A stretch of DNA of 64,000 nt from JAHJQZ01 sp963675235 (GCA_963675235.2 CAXXFU010000004.1:930001-994000), one strand, 5' to 3'. Shown: positions 34,949 to 44,182, counted from the first letter of the stretch. Notes: generated from the letters alone by a model not told the origin. Program-made: numbers and translations.

Positions 34949-35668
34949 ATGAAACTGACACTTCTGCAGGTCGGCGAAACCCCACCGGCCATGCGCGGTG
35001 ACCGCCCGCGCTTCCAGCCCTTTTTCGAGACCATGTTCGATGAGACCGGCTACGGTTTCGGCTACGAACATGTGCTGATCGTCGACGGCGAACCCTTTCC
35101 CGATCCCGGCGCCGTAGAAGGCGTCGTCATCACCGGCTCGGCCCATGGCGTCTATGACGATATCGCCTGGATGGTGCCGCTGCGCGCCTTCATCCGAGAC
35201 GCCTATGCCAGCAATACGCCAATGCTCGGCGTGTGTTTCGGCCACCAGATCATCGCCGACGCTCTCGGCGGCGAGGTCAGGAAATCCGAAAAGGGCTGGG
35301 GCATCGGTCGCCACGTCTACGGGATGAACAATAGGCACGAGACACTTGCCGGCCTGCCGGGCGAGATCGCCCTTGCCGCCAGCCACCAGGATCAGGTGAT
35401 TGTGCCTCCCGAAGACGCCGAGGTGTTCCTGTCGTCCGAATTCACGCCCAATGCCGGTCTGGTCTATGGCAATGGCGCCACCATCTCGATCCAGCCGCAT
35501 CCCGAATTCGATGTCGGCTTCTCCAAGGCACTGGTGGAACTCAGGCGCGACAACCCCCTGTCCGACGACATCGTCGACGAGCGCCTGAACTCGCTCGATC
35601 GCCCGGTTGACAACGCGCTCATGGCCAGGGCCTTGGCCGGTTTCCTTCTCAAGGCCAAAAACGGCTGA
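34949..35668 (+). CDS. Class I glutamine amidotransferase-like protein
   Basis: A 239-residue GATase-1 domain protein related to GMP-synthase amidotransferase domains and gamma-glutamyl hydrolases (YfeJ/PuuD-like). The nucleophile is Cys96 in GVCFGHQ, and His184/Glu186 in QPHPEF complete the triad. VITGSAHGVYDD lies near residue 60. The substrate is unknown. It is followed 22 bases later by the GFA-family gene, probably in one transcript. Confidence 0.9.
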   Translation: MKLTLLQVGETPPAMRGDRPRFQPFFETMFDETGYGFGYEHVLIVDGEPFPDPGAVEGVVITGSAHGVYDDIAWMVPLRAFIRDAYASNTPMLGVCFGHQIIADALGGEVRKSEKGWGIGRHVYGMNNRHETLAGLPGEIALAASHQDQVIVPPEDAEVFLSSEFTPNAGLVYGNGATISIQPHPEFDVGFSKALVELRRDNPLSDDIVDERLNSLDRPVDNALMARALAGFLLKAKNG

Positions 35669-35690
35669 GACCGAATCCACCGAGGAGACA

Positions 35691-36104
35691 ATGCCCATGG
35701 CCGACAGGCTGACCGGTTCGTGCCTTTGCGGCAGCGTGCGCTTCGAGATCGAAGGCGATTTCGAGGGGTTCTTCCTGTGTCATTGCAGCCGTTGCCGCAA
35801 GGATACCGGATCGGCCCACGCGGCGAGCCTGTTCTCGACAACGGCCAGGCTCACCTGGCTTTCAGGCAAAGACAACGTGCAAGTCTTCGACCTGCCCGAT
35901 ACCCGGCATGGCAAGGCCTTCTGCGCCTCATGCGGTTCAGCGCTGCCGCGCCATCAGATGAATGGCCAGCGCCTGATCGTGCCGGCCGGCAGTCTCGACA
36001 CGCCGATCGCCATCCGGCCCGACGCCCACATCTTTTGCGCCGACCGCGCTTCGTGGGACGAGGATCTCGGCACGGTGATGCATTTCGATCATTTGCCCGG
36101 ATAG
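35691..36104 (+). CDS. GFA-family zinc protein (glutathione-dependent formaldehyde-activating-like)
   Basis: A 137-residue protein with the GFA zinc ligands: CLCGS at residues 11-15, CHCSRCRK at 30-37, and FCASCGS near residue 79. The family takes its name from glutathione-formaldehyde adduct formation, but most members are uncharacterised. The start at 35691 is behind GAGGAG; a second ATG lies two codons later. It is convergent with engB. Confidence 0.88.
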   Translation: MPMADRLTGSCLCGSVRFEIEGDFEGFFLCHCSRCRKDTGSAHAASLFSTTARLTWLSGKDNVQVFDLPDTRHGKAFCASCGSALPRHQMNGQRLIVPAGSLDTPIAIRPDAHIFCADRASWDEDLGTVMHFDHLPG

Positions 36105-36112
36105 CTTCGGCT

Positions 36113-36754
36113 TCAGCCGATGAGCGCTGCGATCTCGGCCCGCAGTTCGGCAATGCCGGTGCCCTTTTCCGACGAGGTCGGCAGCAGGACCGGGTGCGCA
36201 GCCGGGCGCTTGGCGATTGCCTGGCGTGTCTTGGCAATGACCTTTTCCACCTCAGCGGCCAGGGGTTTGTCGCATTTGGTCAGGACGATCTGATAGCTCA
36301 CCGCCGCCTTGTCGAGCTCGTTCATCAAGCTGAGGTCGTTGGCCTTGGGGCCATGCCTGCCGTCGACCAGGACATAGACGCGCCTGAGATTGGGGCGTCC
36401 AGTCAGGTAGGCATGGATCAGCCGCGTCCAGGCCATGACCTTGGGCTTGGGCGCTTCGGCGAAGCCGTAGCCCGGCATGTCGACAATTGTCAGCGGTTGG
36501 ATCTCGGACACGAAGATGTTGAGTTCCTGGGTCCGCCCGGGCGTGTTCGAGGTGCGCGCCAGTGTCGTGCGTCCGGTCAAGGCGTTGATCAGCGACGACT
36601 TGCCGACGTTCGAGCGTCCGGCAAAGGCGATCTCGATGCCCTCGGCTGGTGGCAGGTCGGCAATGCGCACGCAGCCCTTGACGAAGACGAAAGGCCGGGC
36701 GAACAGCAATCGCCCGGCTTCCAGTTGTTCAGCGTTCGGCTCGTTTGTACTCAT
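36113..36754 (-). CDS. engB: Ribosome biogenesis GTPase EngB (YihA/YsxC)
   Basis: An essential GTPase for 50S assembly. The 213-residue product has G1 GRSNVGKSS near residue 47, G2 region NTPGRTQ, G3 DMPGYG, and G4 TKCD. The start at 36754 is chosen from the conserved N-terminal length. It belongs to the conserved rpmH-rnpA-yidC-engB-argB neighbourhood; a CatB-like gene is inserted between it and yidC. Confidence 0.95.
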   Translation of the reverse strand: MSTNEPNAEQLEAGRLLFARPFVFVKGCVRIADLPPAEGIEIAFAGRSNVGKSSLINALTGRTTLARTSNTPGRTQELNIFVSEIQPLTIVDMPGYGFAEAPKPKVMAWTRLIHAYLTGRPNLRRVYVLVDGRHGPKANDLSLMNELDKAAVSYQIVLTKCDKPLAAEVEKVIAKTRQAIAKRPAAHPVLLPTSSEKGTGIAELRAEIAALIG

Positions 36755-36764
36755 GCCCACCGGC

Positions 36765-37403
36765 TTAGGACGCCGCTCGCAGCACGGCAAGATCGTTTCC
36801 GCGAATGGCGTCGAGATTACGGGTGAGTTTTTCCGCATCCCAGTCCCACCAGGCGATGTCCTCGAGCGTGGCGATGGTCACCTCGTCGAAACGGCGTTTG
36901 ACCACCCGCCCCGGATTGCCGACGACGACCGCATAGGCCGGCACGTCGGAGGCGACCACGGCATGGGCGCCGATGACGGCGCCATTGCCTATGGTGACGC
37001 CGGGCATGATGCGAGCCTCGCGCCCGATCCAGACGTCGTTGCCGACGATCGTGTCGCCGCGGGTGTGTTCGACATAGACCGCTGGATCGAAGCCCTGTTC
37101 CCAGCCCCCGCCGAAATTGGAGAACGGATAGGTCGAGAACCTGTCGAGCAGGTGGTTGGCGCCGTTCATGATGAACTGCGCACCATGGGCGATGGCCACG
37201 AACCTGCCGATGATCAGTCGGTCGCCGTAGAAATCGTAGTGGTAAAGGACATTGTTTTCCTCGAAACGCTCGGCGCCATCGGGATCGTCATAATAGGAGT
37301 ACTCGCCGACCTCGATGGTCTTGCGCGTAATGACGTTCCTGAGAAAGACGGCGCGGGGAAAACCCGCCATCGGGTAAAGGCTCGAAGGTGAGGGTCCGTG
37401 CAT
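36765..37403 (-). CDS. CatB/Vat-type hexapeptide O-acetyltransferase
   Basis: A left-handed beta-helix acetyltransferase of 212 residues. Hexapeptide repeats run through IGRFVAIAHGAQFIMNGANH and VGNDVWIGREARIMPGV to IGNGAVIGAHAVVASDVPAY, with the family's His-containing loop (NGANH). The C terminus (WWDWDAEKL) matches the xenobiotic acetyltransferase group that includes chloramphenicol and streptogramin enzymes. Resistance activity cannot be assumed; chromosomal members are widespread. The start is ATG 37403 behind GGAGG. It ends 10 bases before the engB start. Confidence 0.9.
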   Translation of the reverse strand: MHGPSPSSLYPMAGFPRAVFLRNVITRKTIEVGEYSYYDDPDGAERFEENNVLYHYDFYGDRLIIGRFVAIAHGAQFIMNGANHLLDRFSTYPFSNFGGGWEQGFDPAVYVEHTRGDTIVGNDVWIGREARIMPGVTIGNGAVIGAHAVVASDVPAYAVVVGNPGRVVKRRFDEVTIATLEDIAWWDWDAEKLTRNLDAIRGNDLAVLRAAS

Positions 37404-37570
37404 GGGCACGCCTCCATGATCTGAGACAAAGGGAAGGCTTTGCCGTAGGCGCGTATCCTTCACGGATGCGAAGGCAGGACGGGTGACCGAAATCCCCGTC
37501 GCGCATCAGGCCGAAATGCGGTCCCTCAGTTGATCATGTCGAAACGACCCTCCAATTCCCTGGTGAAACG

Positions 37571-37591
37571 GCCGCCGGCGGTGCCGGCGGC
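37571..37591 (-). terminator. Hairpin after yidC
   Basis: Perfect 9-bp stem GCCGCCGGC / GCCGGCGGC with a three-base loop, six bases beyond the yidC stop on the minus strand. There is almost no T-tract (CGTTTC), so termination may be partial. No other feature is seen in 37404-37570. Confidence 0.4.
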
Positions 37592-37597
37592 AGGAGT

Positions 37598-39466
37598 TCA
37601 TTTGCCGGCCTTTTCGGTGGCGTTCTTCTTCAGCCCGAGGCTTTGCGCGATATTGCCAAACAGGTCCACCTCGGCGCCGTTGCGCTTCATGATGACCCAC
37701 TGCTGCACGATCGACAGGAAGTTGTTCCACGTCCAGTAGATGACCAGACCCGCCGGGAAGGTACCGAGCATGAAGGTGAACATGATCGGCATCAGGTTGA
37801 AGATCATTGCCTGGCTCGGATCGGGTGGCGGCGGATTGAGCTTCATCTGCACCCACATGGTGATGCCCATGACCACCGGCCAGAAGCCGAGATGCAGGAA
37901 GTGTCCGATGACCGGGATAACCGTTGGATCCCACGGGATCAGCCCGAACAGGGTGAAGAAATTGGTCGGGTCCGCGGCCGCCAGATCCTGAATCCAGCCG
38001 ATGAACGGCGCGTGCCGCATCTCGAGCGAGATGAAGATGACGGTGTAGAGCGCAAAGAAGACCGGGATCTGCAGAAGGATCGGCCAGCACCCGGCGATCG
38101 GATTGATCTTCTCCTTGGCATAAAGCTCCATCATCGCCTTCTGCTGGGCCTGCTTGTCGTCCTTGAACTGCTCCTGGATCTCCTTCATCTGCGGCTGCAC
38201 CGTGCGCATCTTGGCCATCGAGGCGTAGGAGCGGTTGGCGAGCGGGAAGAAGACGAGCTTGACGATGACGGTCACCGCCAGGATGGCGAAGCCGAAATTG
38301 CCGAGGACGCCGTTGAGGAAGCGCAGCAGCAGGAACAGCGGGTAGGTCAGGAAGTGGAACCAGCCCCAGTCGATCAAGAGGTCGAGTCGGTCGAAGCCGT
38401 AGGTCTTGTCATACTGGGAAATGACCGCTTCCACCTTGGCGCCGGCAAAGACATAGGACGTTGTCGAGCCGGTGGCGCCCGGGGCAACCGAGACAGGCGT
38501 CGAATTGACGATGCTCGTCTGGAACTCGTCGAACCCTTGCGTGTCGCGCCAGGAGAACAGGGCGTTGACCTCTGCGTCCGGGTCGGCGATGACCGTCGTC
38601 GCCCAGTACTTGTCGGTGATGCCGAGCCAGCCCGAGGTGTTGTCGAAGCGAAGCTGCTTGTCGTTCTTGAGGTCGGTGTATTTCTTGGAGATGTAGTTGT
38701 TCGACCCCAAGACGCCGACCGGGCCTTCGTGCTGGATGAAGAAGTTCTGCACCTGCGGGATGCCGTGGCGCGCGACGCGCGCATAGGGGTATAGCGACAC
38801 CGCGGCGTCGCCGGAATTGACGACTTCCTGGGTCACCGTGAACAGGTAATCCTCGTCGACCTCGAAGGTGCGCCTGAATTCGAGCCCTTCGCCATTGTCC
38901 CAGCTGAGCGTCAGCGGCTGGTTGGCGGTCAGGGTCGTGTTGGCGCTGTCGGGCGTCCATTGCGTGGTCGCGGTCGGCACCTTGGTCGTGGTTCCGGCCG
39001 TCGCAACCCATCCCTGTTCGGCGAAATAGGCCTCGGGACCACCCACCGGCGACAGCAGCGTGATGATCGGGGAGCCTTCGTCGACGGTTTCGTGATAGCC
39101 CTTGAGCTTCAAGTCATCGATGCGTCCGCCGGTCAGGTTGATCGAGCCGACGAGATCGGGCGTATCGATCTGAACGCGCTGGCTGGCGGCGATAGCGGCT
39201 TCGCGTGTGCTGTACTGGCCCGGCGTGCCGCTGGCTGCGGGTACTGTGCCGGCCGACCCGACCGCGACATCGGCGCCTTCTGTCTCGTTCGGGGTCGCCA
39301 GAGCGGCAGCGTCGCGGGCCTCGGCTGCCAATTGCTGCTGGGCGGCTTCGAGTTCGGCCTGCCGCTGCGCCTGCTCCAATTGCGGTCCGGCGACGAAAAA
39401 CTGCCAGCCGAACAGGATCGCCATCGCGAGAACCGCGGCAATGATGACGTTACGATTGTCTTGCAT
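37598..39466 (-). CDS. yidC: Membrane protein insertase YidC
   Basis: Inserts and folds inner-membrane proteins with or without SecYEG. At 622 residues it is the long Gram-negative form. TM1 is at residues ~5-24 (VIIAAVLAMAILFGWQFFVA), then come an Ala/Gln-rich linker, a periplasmic beta-supersandwich domain (~85-360), and five core TM helices from ~365, including LAVTVIVKLVFFPLANRSY with the conserved hydrophilic-groove arginine. Its ATG lies inside the rnpA 3' end (17-base overlap), so translation is coupled to rnpA. Confidence 0.97.
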   Translation of the reverse strand: MQDNRNVIIAAVLAMAILFGWQFFVAGPQLEQAQRQAELEAAQQQLAAEARDAAALATPNETEGADVAVGSAGTVPAASGTPGQYSTREAAIAASQRVQIDTPDLVGSINLTGGRIDDLKLKGYHETVDEGSPIITLLSPVGGPEAYFAEQGWVATAGTTTKVPTATTQWTPDSANTTLTANQPLTLSWDNGEGLEFRRTFEVDEDYLFTVTQEVVNSGDAAVSLYPYARVARHGIPQVQNFFIQHEGPVGVLGSNNYISKKYTDLKNDKQLRFDNTSGWLGITDKYWATTVIADPDAEVNALFSWRDTQGFDEFQTSIVNSTPVSVAPGATGSTTSYVFAGAKVEAVISQYDKTYGFDRLDLLIDWGWFHFLTYPLFLLLRFLNGVLGNFGFAILAVTVIVKLVFFPLANRSYASMAKMRTVQPQMKEIQEQFKDDKQAQQKAMMELYAKEKINPIAGCWPILLQIPVFFALYTVIFISLEMRHAPFIGWIQDLAAADPTNFFTLFGLIPWDPTVIPVIGHFLHLGFWPVVMGITMWVQMKLNPPPPDPSQAMIFNLMPIMFTFMLGTFPAGLVIYWTWNNFLSIVQQWVIMKRNGAEVDLFGNIAQSLGLKKNATEKAGK

Positions 39467-39839
39467 GTGCGTCCGTGTCCCGGCGATGTGGTGGGTTGGT
39501 GGCGTGAACGCGCGCGATCAGGCCCGCGAGAGTTGTGACAAGCGCGTCGAACGGCGTCGAGAGAATCTCGCGCCTTCCAATGAGTACGTAGTCATGTTGG
39601 GCTTGGAAGGCATCGGTGCAAGCCCCGACGGCTGCGCGCAAACGTCGCTTGATCCGGTTGCGTTGCGGAGCATTGCCAGCCTTCTTGGTCACGGTAAACC
39701 CGACCCCGATATCTAGCCCGTCTGTCCTGACGGCCTGAAGGGCGAGCCCGTTGCGGCTTGCGCGTCTGCCGCGCGCGGCTGCCAGAAACTCGGCGCGCCT
39801 TCTGAGCCCGCGCAAACGGCCGGTCGACCGGCCGGTCAT
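39450..39839 (-). CDS. rnpA: Ribonuclease P protein component
   Basis: Protein subunit of RNase P, which matures tRNA 5' ends. The 129-residue basic product has the RNR motif as NAPQRNRIKRRLRAAV near residue 63, VGFTVTKKAGNA before it, and a YVLIGRREILSTPF strand after. ATG 39839 lies 5 bases after the rpmH stop, matching the usual tight rpmH-rnpA spacing. The C terminus overlaps yidC by 17 bases. Confidence 0.94.
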   Translation of the reverse strand: MTGRSTGRLRGLRRRAEFLAAARGRRASRNGLALQAVRTDGLDIGVGFTVTKKAGNAPQRNRIKRRLRAAVGACTDAFQAQHDYVLIGRREILSTPFDALVTTLAGLIARVHATNPPHRRDTDAHARQS

Positions 39840-39844
39840 CAGGC

Positions 39845-39979
39845 TCAGGCGGACAGACGCTTGCGGCCGCGGGCGCGGCGGGCGCTCAGGACCTTGCGGC
39901 CGTTGCGGGTGGCCATACGGGCACGAAAACCATGGCGGCGCTTGCGGACCAGGCGGCTCGGCTGAAAAGTACGCTTCAT
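39845..39979 (-). CDS. rpmH: Ribosomal protein L34
   Basis: A 44-residue protein with the full L34 pattern MKRTFQPSRLVRKRRHGFRA ... GRKVLSARRARGRKRLSA. First gene of rpmH-rnpA-yidC, about 95 bases downstream of the predicted start of transcription from the promoter at 40082-40110. Confidence 0.98.
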   Translation of the reverse strand: MKRTFQPSRLVRKRRHGFRARMATRNGRKVLSARRARGRKRLSA

Positions 39980-40081
39980 TGGACCAAACCGCGCCGTGCA
40001 CGGTTCCTTCTGTTTCGATCTGCGCGAGATGGGTCGAGGCAGCCGGACGGGGCCCCACCGGCCGCTCGCAAAGTTGGCCGG

Positions 40082-40110
40082 CTTATATGAAAACAAAGCC
40101 GCGAAGTCAA
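40082..40110 (-). promoter_or_regulatory. Promoter of the rpmH-rnpA-yidC operon
   Basis: On the minus strand TTGACT (40110-40105), a 17-base spacer, and TATAAG (40087-40082): a near-consensus housekeeping promoter in the 303-base gap (39980-40282) between rpmH and the divergent TVP38 gene. The rest of the gap shows no other feature. Confidence 0.85.
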
Positions 40111-40282
40111 CGCGAACCCGGCGCGAACCGGCGGCAAATGCCACAAGCGATCACGCGGGCATCCCGGCAGTTTCAATACGGGTCACGTCGCGGTGAGGTG
40201 GTGGCGACAAACAGGGCGCGAGACACTAGGTATCGTTGCGTTCGCCGCCACCCGGCCGCCAGCACCCAACATCAAGGCCAAA

Positions 40283-41050
40283 ATGCTCAATTCTCAGACC
40301 GAAATGCCAGCTGAAAAGCCGATCTGGCGCCGCCTCGCCCCCATTGCCCTGCTTGTCGCCGGGCTTGTCATTGCCACCTGGAGCGCCGTTCAGGCCGGCT
40401 TCAGCTTCGACACGCTGGCCATGCACTACCAGTCGATGGCCGTTTGGGTGGCGGACAATCCGGTGCTGGCGACCGTGATCGCCTTTATCGTTTATGCTGT
40501 GGCCACGGCGGTAAGCTTTCCGGCGGCCTGGTTGCTGACGGTCATGCTCGGGCTGCTGTTCGGCTGGTTCTGGGCCGCGTTGGTCGTCGTTCTCGGCGCC
40601 ACGGCCGGGGCGGTCGGCATTTTCCTCGCCACGCGCGTGGCCTTCGCCGATTTCTTCCGCGCGCGGGCCGGAGGCTGGGTCAAGACCATGGCCGAAGGCT
40701 TCAAGCGCGACGCCTTCGCCTACATGCTGTTCCTGAGGTTCGTGCCGGCAGTGCCTTTCGTCATCGTCAATGTCGTGCCGGCCATTGTCGGCGTGTCGCT
40801 GCGCACCTTCACGCTGTCGACGCTTGTCGGCATCATTCCCGGCGTCTTCGTTTACGCTTTCGCCGGCGAAGGCCTCAGGTCGATCATTGCCGAACGCGCC
40901 GCCGCCTGTGCCATTGATGCACCGCCGTGCGGTACGCCGCTTTCGGCCTCAAACCTTGTCACCCCTGAAATCATTGGTGCGCTGGTCCTGCTGGCGCTGT
41001 TGTCCCTAATGCCGGTTGTCGTTCGACACCTGCAGGGGCATAAAGCCTGA
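40283..41050 (+). CDS. TVP38/TMEM64 family (DedA-like) membrane protein
   Basis: A 255-residue inner-membrane protein with about six hydrophobic segments and the SNARE-associated/VTT domain (FPAAWLLTVMLGLLFGWFWA near residue 75, then FLRFVPAVPFVIVNVVPAIVGV near residue 155). VTT/DedA proteins are linked to lipid scrambling and envelope homeostasis. Pairing with a MerA-like flavoprotein, as here, recurs in proteobacteria. I start at ATG 40283 because upstream residues look non-coding; ATG 40304 is an alternative. The flavoprotein start follows 19 bases after the stop. Confidence 0.88.
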   Translation: MLNSQTEMPAEKPIWRRLAPIALLVAGLVIATWSAVQAGFSFDTLAMHYQSMAVWVADNPVLATVIAFIVYAVATAVSFPAAWLLTVMLGLLFGWFWAALVVVLGATAGAVGIFLATRVAFADFFRARAGGWVKTMAEGFKRDAFAYMLFLRFVPAVPFVIVNVVPAIVGVSLRTFTLSTLVGIIPGVFVYAFAGEGLRSIIAERAAACAIDAPPCGTPLSASNLVTPEIIGALVLLALLSLMPVVVRHLQGHKA

Positions 41051-41069
41051 AAGCGACGCGGCGAAACAC

Positions 41070-42497
41070 ATGGCTGATATTCTCAAACCCGATCTTTGCA
41101 TCATCGGCGGTGGTTCCGCCGGCCTGACCGCCGCAGCCGCGGCACGCGCTTTCGGTGCTTCCGTCGTGCTCATCGAAAAGGGCGAGATGGGCGGCGACTG
41201 CCTCAACACGGGGTGCGTGCCGTCCAAGTCGCTGATCGCGGCGGCCAAGCATGCCGAATCCGGCCGGCAAGCAGGCCCGTTCGGCGTCAGCTTCGAGACG
41301 CCGCGCGTCAATTTCGGTCGTATCCACGATCATGTCAGCGAGGTGATCGCCTCGATCGCGCCCAATGACAGTGTCGAGCGCTTCGAAGGGCTCGGCGCCG
41401 TCGTCATCCGCGCCGAAGGCCGGTTCATCGATAGACGCACTGTCGAGGCCGACGGCCAGAAGATCCGCGCCAGGCGCTTCATCATCGCCACCGGCTCGCG
41501 GCCGACACTGCCGAATATCCCCGGCATTGACGGTGTCGAGGTTCTGACCAACGAGACGATCTTCAACCAGACGCGCAAGCCGGCCCACCTGATCATCATC
41601 GGCGGCGGCCCCATCGGCATGGAAATGGCCCAGGCCCATCGCCGTCTCGGCTCGGACGTCACAATCATTGAAGCCAGCTCGTTCCTGAGCAAGGACGATC
41701 CCGAACTTGTCGACATTGCCCTGCGCCGCATCGAGGCCGAGGGCGTTGTCCTCAAGAAGGGCGTTGCGGTCACCGGCATTGCCCCCAGCGGCAATGGCAT
41801 TGCCGTGACGCTTTCTTCCGAGAGCGGCGTCGAGGAGATCACCGGTTCGCATCTTCTGGTTGCCGCCGGACGGACCCCTAACACCGACGGCCTCGGACTC
41901 GACGCCGCCCACATCCGCACGACCAGGGCGGGCATCAAGGTCAACGGTTCGTTGCGCACCTCGAACCGCCGGGTCTACGCCATCGGCGACATCGCCGGCG
42001 GGCTGCAGTTCACCCATGTCGCCTCCTATCATGCCGGGCTGGTCATCCGCTCGACCCTGTTCGGTCTCAAGGCGCGCGAGAACAAGACCATCATCCCGTG
42101 GTGCACCTATACCGACCCGGAGATCGCCAGTGTCGGGCTGAGCGAGACCGAAGCGCTCAAGCGCCATCCGCAAAAGGCCAGGATTCTCAGGTGGAGCTAC
42201 GGCGAGAACGATCGCGCCCACGCCGAGCGCCGTACCGACGGGCTGATCAAGCTCATCACCCACAAGAACGGCAAGATCCTCGGCTGCGCCATTGTCGGCC
42301 AGGGCGCCGGCGAGATGATCTCGCTTTTCGCCTATGCCATTGCCAATGGCATGAAGGTCGGGTCGCTGATGAAATTCGTTGCGCCCTATCCGACCCTGAC
42401 CGAAATGGCCAAGCGCGTTGCCGTCGAGCACTACCGCGACAGCCTCAAGTCCCCCTGGATCCGGCGCTGGCTCAACGTGATCCGCAGTTTGCCCTGA
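41070..42497 (+). CDS. MerA-like FAD-dependent pyridine nucleotide-disulfide oxidoreductase
   Basis: A 475-residue flavoprotein of the dihydrolipoamide dehydrogenase/mercuric reductase family. FAD loop CIIGGGSAGLTAA is at residue 10, the redox disulfide is CLNTGC (Cys44/Cys49), the NAD(P) loop is IIIGGGPIGMEMAQ near residue 175, and YAIGDIAGG near residue 300. The C-terminal dimerisation domain is present. There is no N-terminal heavy-metal domain and no vicinal C-terminal cysteines, so mercuric reductase activity is unlikely. ATG 41070 avoids overlap with the upstream gene and matches the family N terminus. Confidence 0.9.
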   Translation: MADILKPDLCIIGGGSAGLTAAAAARAFGASVVLIEKGEMGGDCLNTGCVPSKSLIAAAKHAESGRQAGPFGVSFETPRVNFGRIHDHVSEVIASIAPNDSVERFEGLGAVVIRAEGRFIDRRTVEADGQKIRARRFIIATGSRPTLPNIPGIDGVEVLTNETIFNQTRKPAHLIIIGGGPIGMEMAQAHRRLGSDVTIIEASSFLSKDDPELVDIALRRIEAEGVVLKKGVAVTGIAPSGNGIAVTLSSESGVEEITGSHLLVAAGRTPNTDGLGLDAAHIRTTRAGIKVNGSLRTSNRRVYAIGDIAGGLQFTHVASYHAGLVIRSTLFGLKARENKTIIPWCTYTDPEIASVGLSETEALKRHPQKARILRWSYGENDRAHAERRTDGLIKLITHKNGKILGCAIVGQGAGEMISLFAYAIANGMKVGSLMKFVAPYPTLTEMAKRVAVEHYRDSLKSPWIRRWLNVIRSLP

Positions 42498-42611
42498 TCT
42501 CCATCTGTCACGGTGTTTTCGCCGCAGCAGGCCCCGGCTTGATCCACCTGTCGCTTTTCCGACTGCTCGGAGCGGCTTTTTCTTTTGATGGAAACGCTCT
42601 AGCTTTGAGGA

Positions 42612-44051
42612 ATGGTGGAAGAACAAACCCGCGTCCCAGATTTCCTGACCGGCATTTCGGTACGATTGATTGCCACGATCATCCTGGTGATCATGATTGT
42701 CGAAGTCGTTATCTATTTGCCCTCGGTCGCCAATTTCCGCGCCAACTGGCTGATGAACAAGCTTTCGGTTGGCGTGGTGGCGGCGCGTGTCCTTGACGTC
42801 GTGCCCGATGCAATGAGCCTGCCCGACACCCTGACCGACAAGCTGCTGACGGCGGCCGGTGCCGTCGCCATTGCCTACAGGCGCGACGGGCAGAGCCAGC
42901 TGATCGAGCGCACCGACGTGCCGATGCCTATGGCTGCGGTCACTGCCGACATGCGCTTCGGCGATCCGCCACACCTGATCGGCGGGGCTCTCGACGTTCT
43001 GTTCTTCGGCTCCGACCGCACCACGCGTGTCGTCGGCTCCGTGCCGGGCTCAGATGCACTGGTCGAGCTGCTGATCAACGAAGGCCCGCTCCGGCAGGAC
43101 ATGCTGATCTATTCACGCAATGTCTTCATCCTGTCGCTGATCGTCGCCTCGATTACCGCCATCGTCATCTATGTCGTTCTGGCACGTTTCCTCATCCGGC
43201 CGGTGCGGCGCCTGACCGGCAACATGATGGCGTTCCGCCGCGAGCCGGAAAACGCCACCCTGATTATCGAGCCTTCGCCGCGCCGCGACGAGATCGGGGT
43301 GATGGAGCGCGAACTGTCCGGCATGGAGACCGACCTGTTCGCCATGCTGCGCCAGCGCCGTCACCTTGCCGATCTCGGTCTCGGCGTCGCCAAGATCAAC
43401 CACGACCTCAGGAACATCCTGACCTCGGCGCAATTGCTCTCCGACCAGGTGGCGACGCTCGACGACCCCAAGGTGCAACGCCTTGCCCCACGGCTGGTGC
43501 AAACGCTCGACCGCGCGACGAGCTTTGCCCAGTCGGTGATCGAATATGGCCGTGAAAGCGCCGCGCCGCCCAAACCTCAGCCGGTCGACCTGCGCGCCCT
43601 TGCCGACGAGGCCGCGATCGATGCTGGCCTGACCGGGCATCCGCGCATCCGCTTCGTCAACGAGGTGGCCGACGACGTCACTCTTTATGTCGATCCCGAC
43701 CAGATAGCACGGGTGCTGATCAACCTGATCAAGAACGCCCGCGAGGCGCTCGAAGCGGCGGCGCACCCGCCTGATGAGCCGCAGATCACCTGCACGGTGG
43801 CCGAGAGCAGCAATGGCTGCGCCATAGCGATATCCGATAACGGCCCCGGCCTGCCGCCCAGAGCCCGGGAAAACCTGTTTGTCGCCTTCGAAGGGTCGGC
43901 GCGCGCCGGCGGCACCGGGCTTGGTCTGGCGATTGCCCGCGAGCTGACCGAAGCCCATGGTGGCGACCTGATCTACGAGCCGCTCGACCCGGGCACGCGA
44001 TTCAGGATCGAACTGCCTCCGAGCGCACATATCGGCCGCAAGCGCGACTGA
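42612..44051 (+). CDS. Orphan sensor histidine kinase
   Basis: A 479-residue membrane kinase. TM1 lies at residues ~17-37, a ~125-residue periplasmic sensor with no known domain follows, TM2 at ~171-193 and HAMP at ~194-250. The kinase core has the phospho-His264 in KINHDLRNILTSA, the N box NLIKNAREALE near residue 375, DNGPGLP (G1) near 412, and GTGLGLAIARELTEAHGG (G2). No response regulator is adjacent; the nearest stand-alone receiver is at 53.2 kb. The 42498-42611 gap includes a GC-rich inverted segment resembling the intergenic repeats. Confidence 0.92.
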   Translation: MVEEQTRVPDFLTGISVRLIATIILVIMIVEVVIYLPSVANFRANWLMNKLSVGVVAARVLDVVPDAMSLPDTLTDKLLTAAGAVAIAYRRDGQSQLIERTDVPMPMAAVTADMRFGDPPHLIGGALDVLFFGSDRTTRVVGSVPGSDALVELLINEGPLRQDMLIYSRNVFILSLIVASITAIVIYVVLARFLIRPVRRLTGNMMAFRREPENATLIIEPSPRRDEIGVMERELSGMETDLFAMLRQRRHLADLGLGVAKINHDLRNILTSAQLLSDQVATLDDPKVQRLAPRLVQTLDRATSFAQSVIEYGRESAAPPKPQPVDLRALADEAAIDAGLTGHPRIRFVNEVADDVTLYVDPDQIARVLINLIKNAREALEAAAHPPDEPQITCTVAESSNGCAIAISDNGPGLPPRARENLFVAFEGSARAGGTGLGLAIARELTEAHGGDLIYEPLDPGTRFRIELPPSAHIGRKRD

Positions 44052-44182
44052 CCCCGCTGCAAAGCTCGTGGGCCGGGCATTCGGCCGTGTCTGGGGCGGT
44101 TCCATGCAGCGACGAAACACCGGCAACGGCGTTATCGTCGGTGCGCGCATGCGTCATCGTTTGGAGATCGGTCATCATGGTC

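Noticed and set aside
41070..42497. Mercuric reductase (merA)
   Set aside because: The active-site disulfide is general to the flavoprotein family; the C-terminal cysteine pair, metal-binding domain and other mer genes are absent.
40971..42974. 667-codon minus-strand frame opposite the flavoprotein and kinase genes
   Set aside because: The plus-strand genes have complete catalytic motifs; this frame has none.
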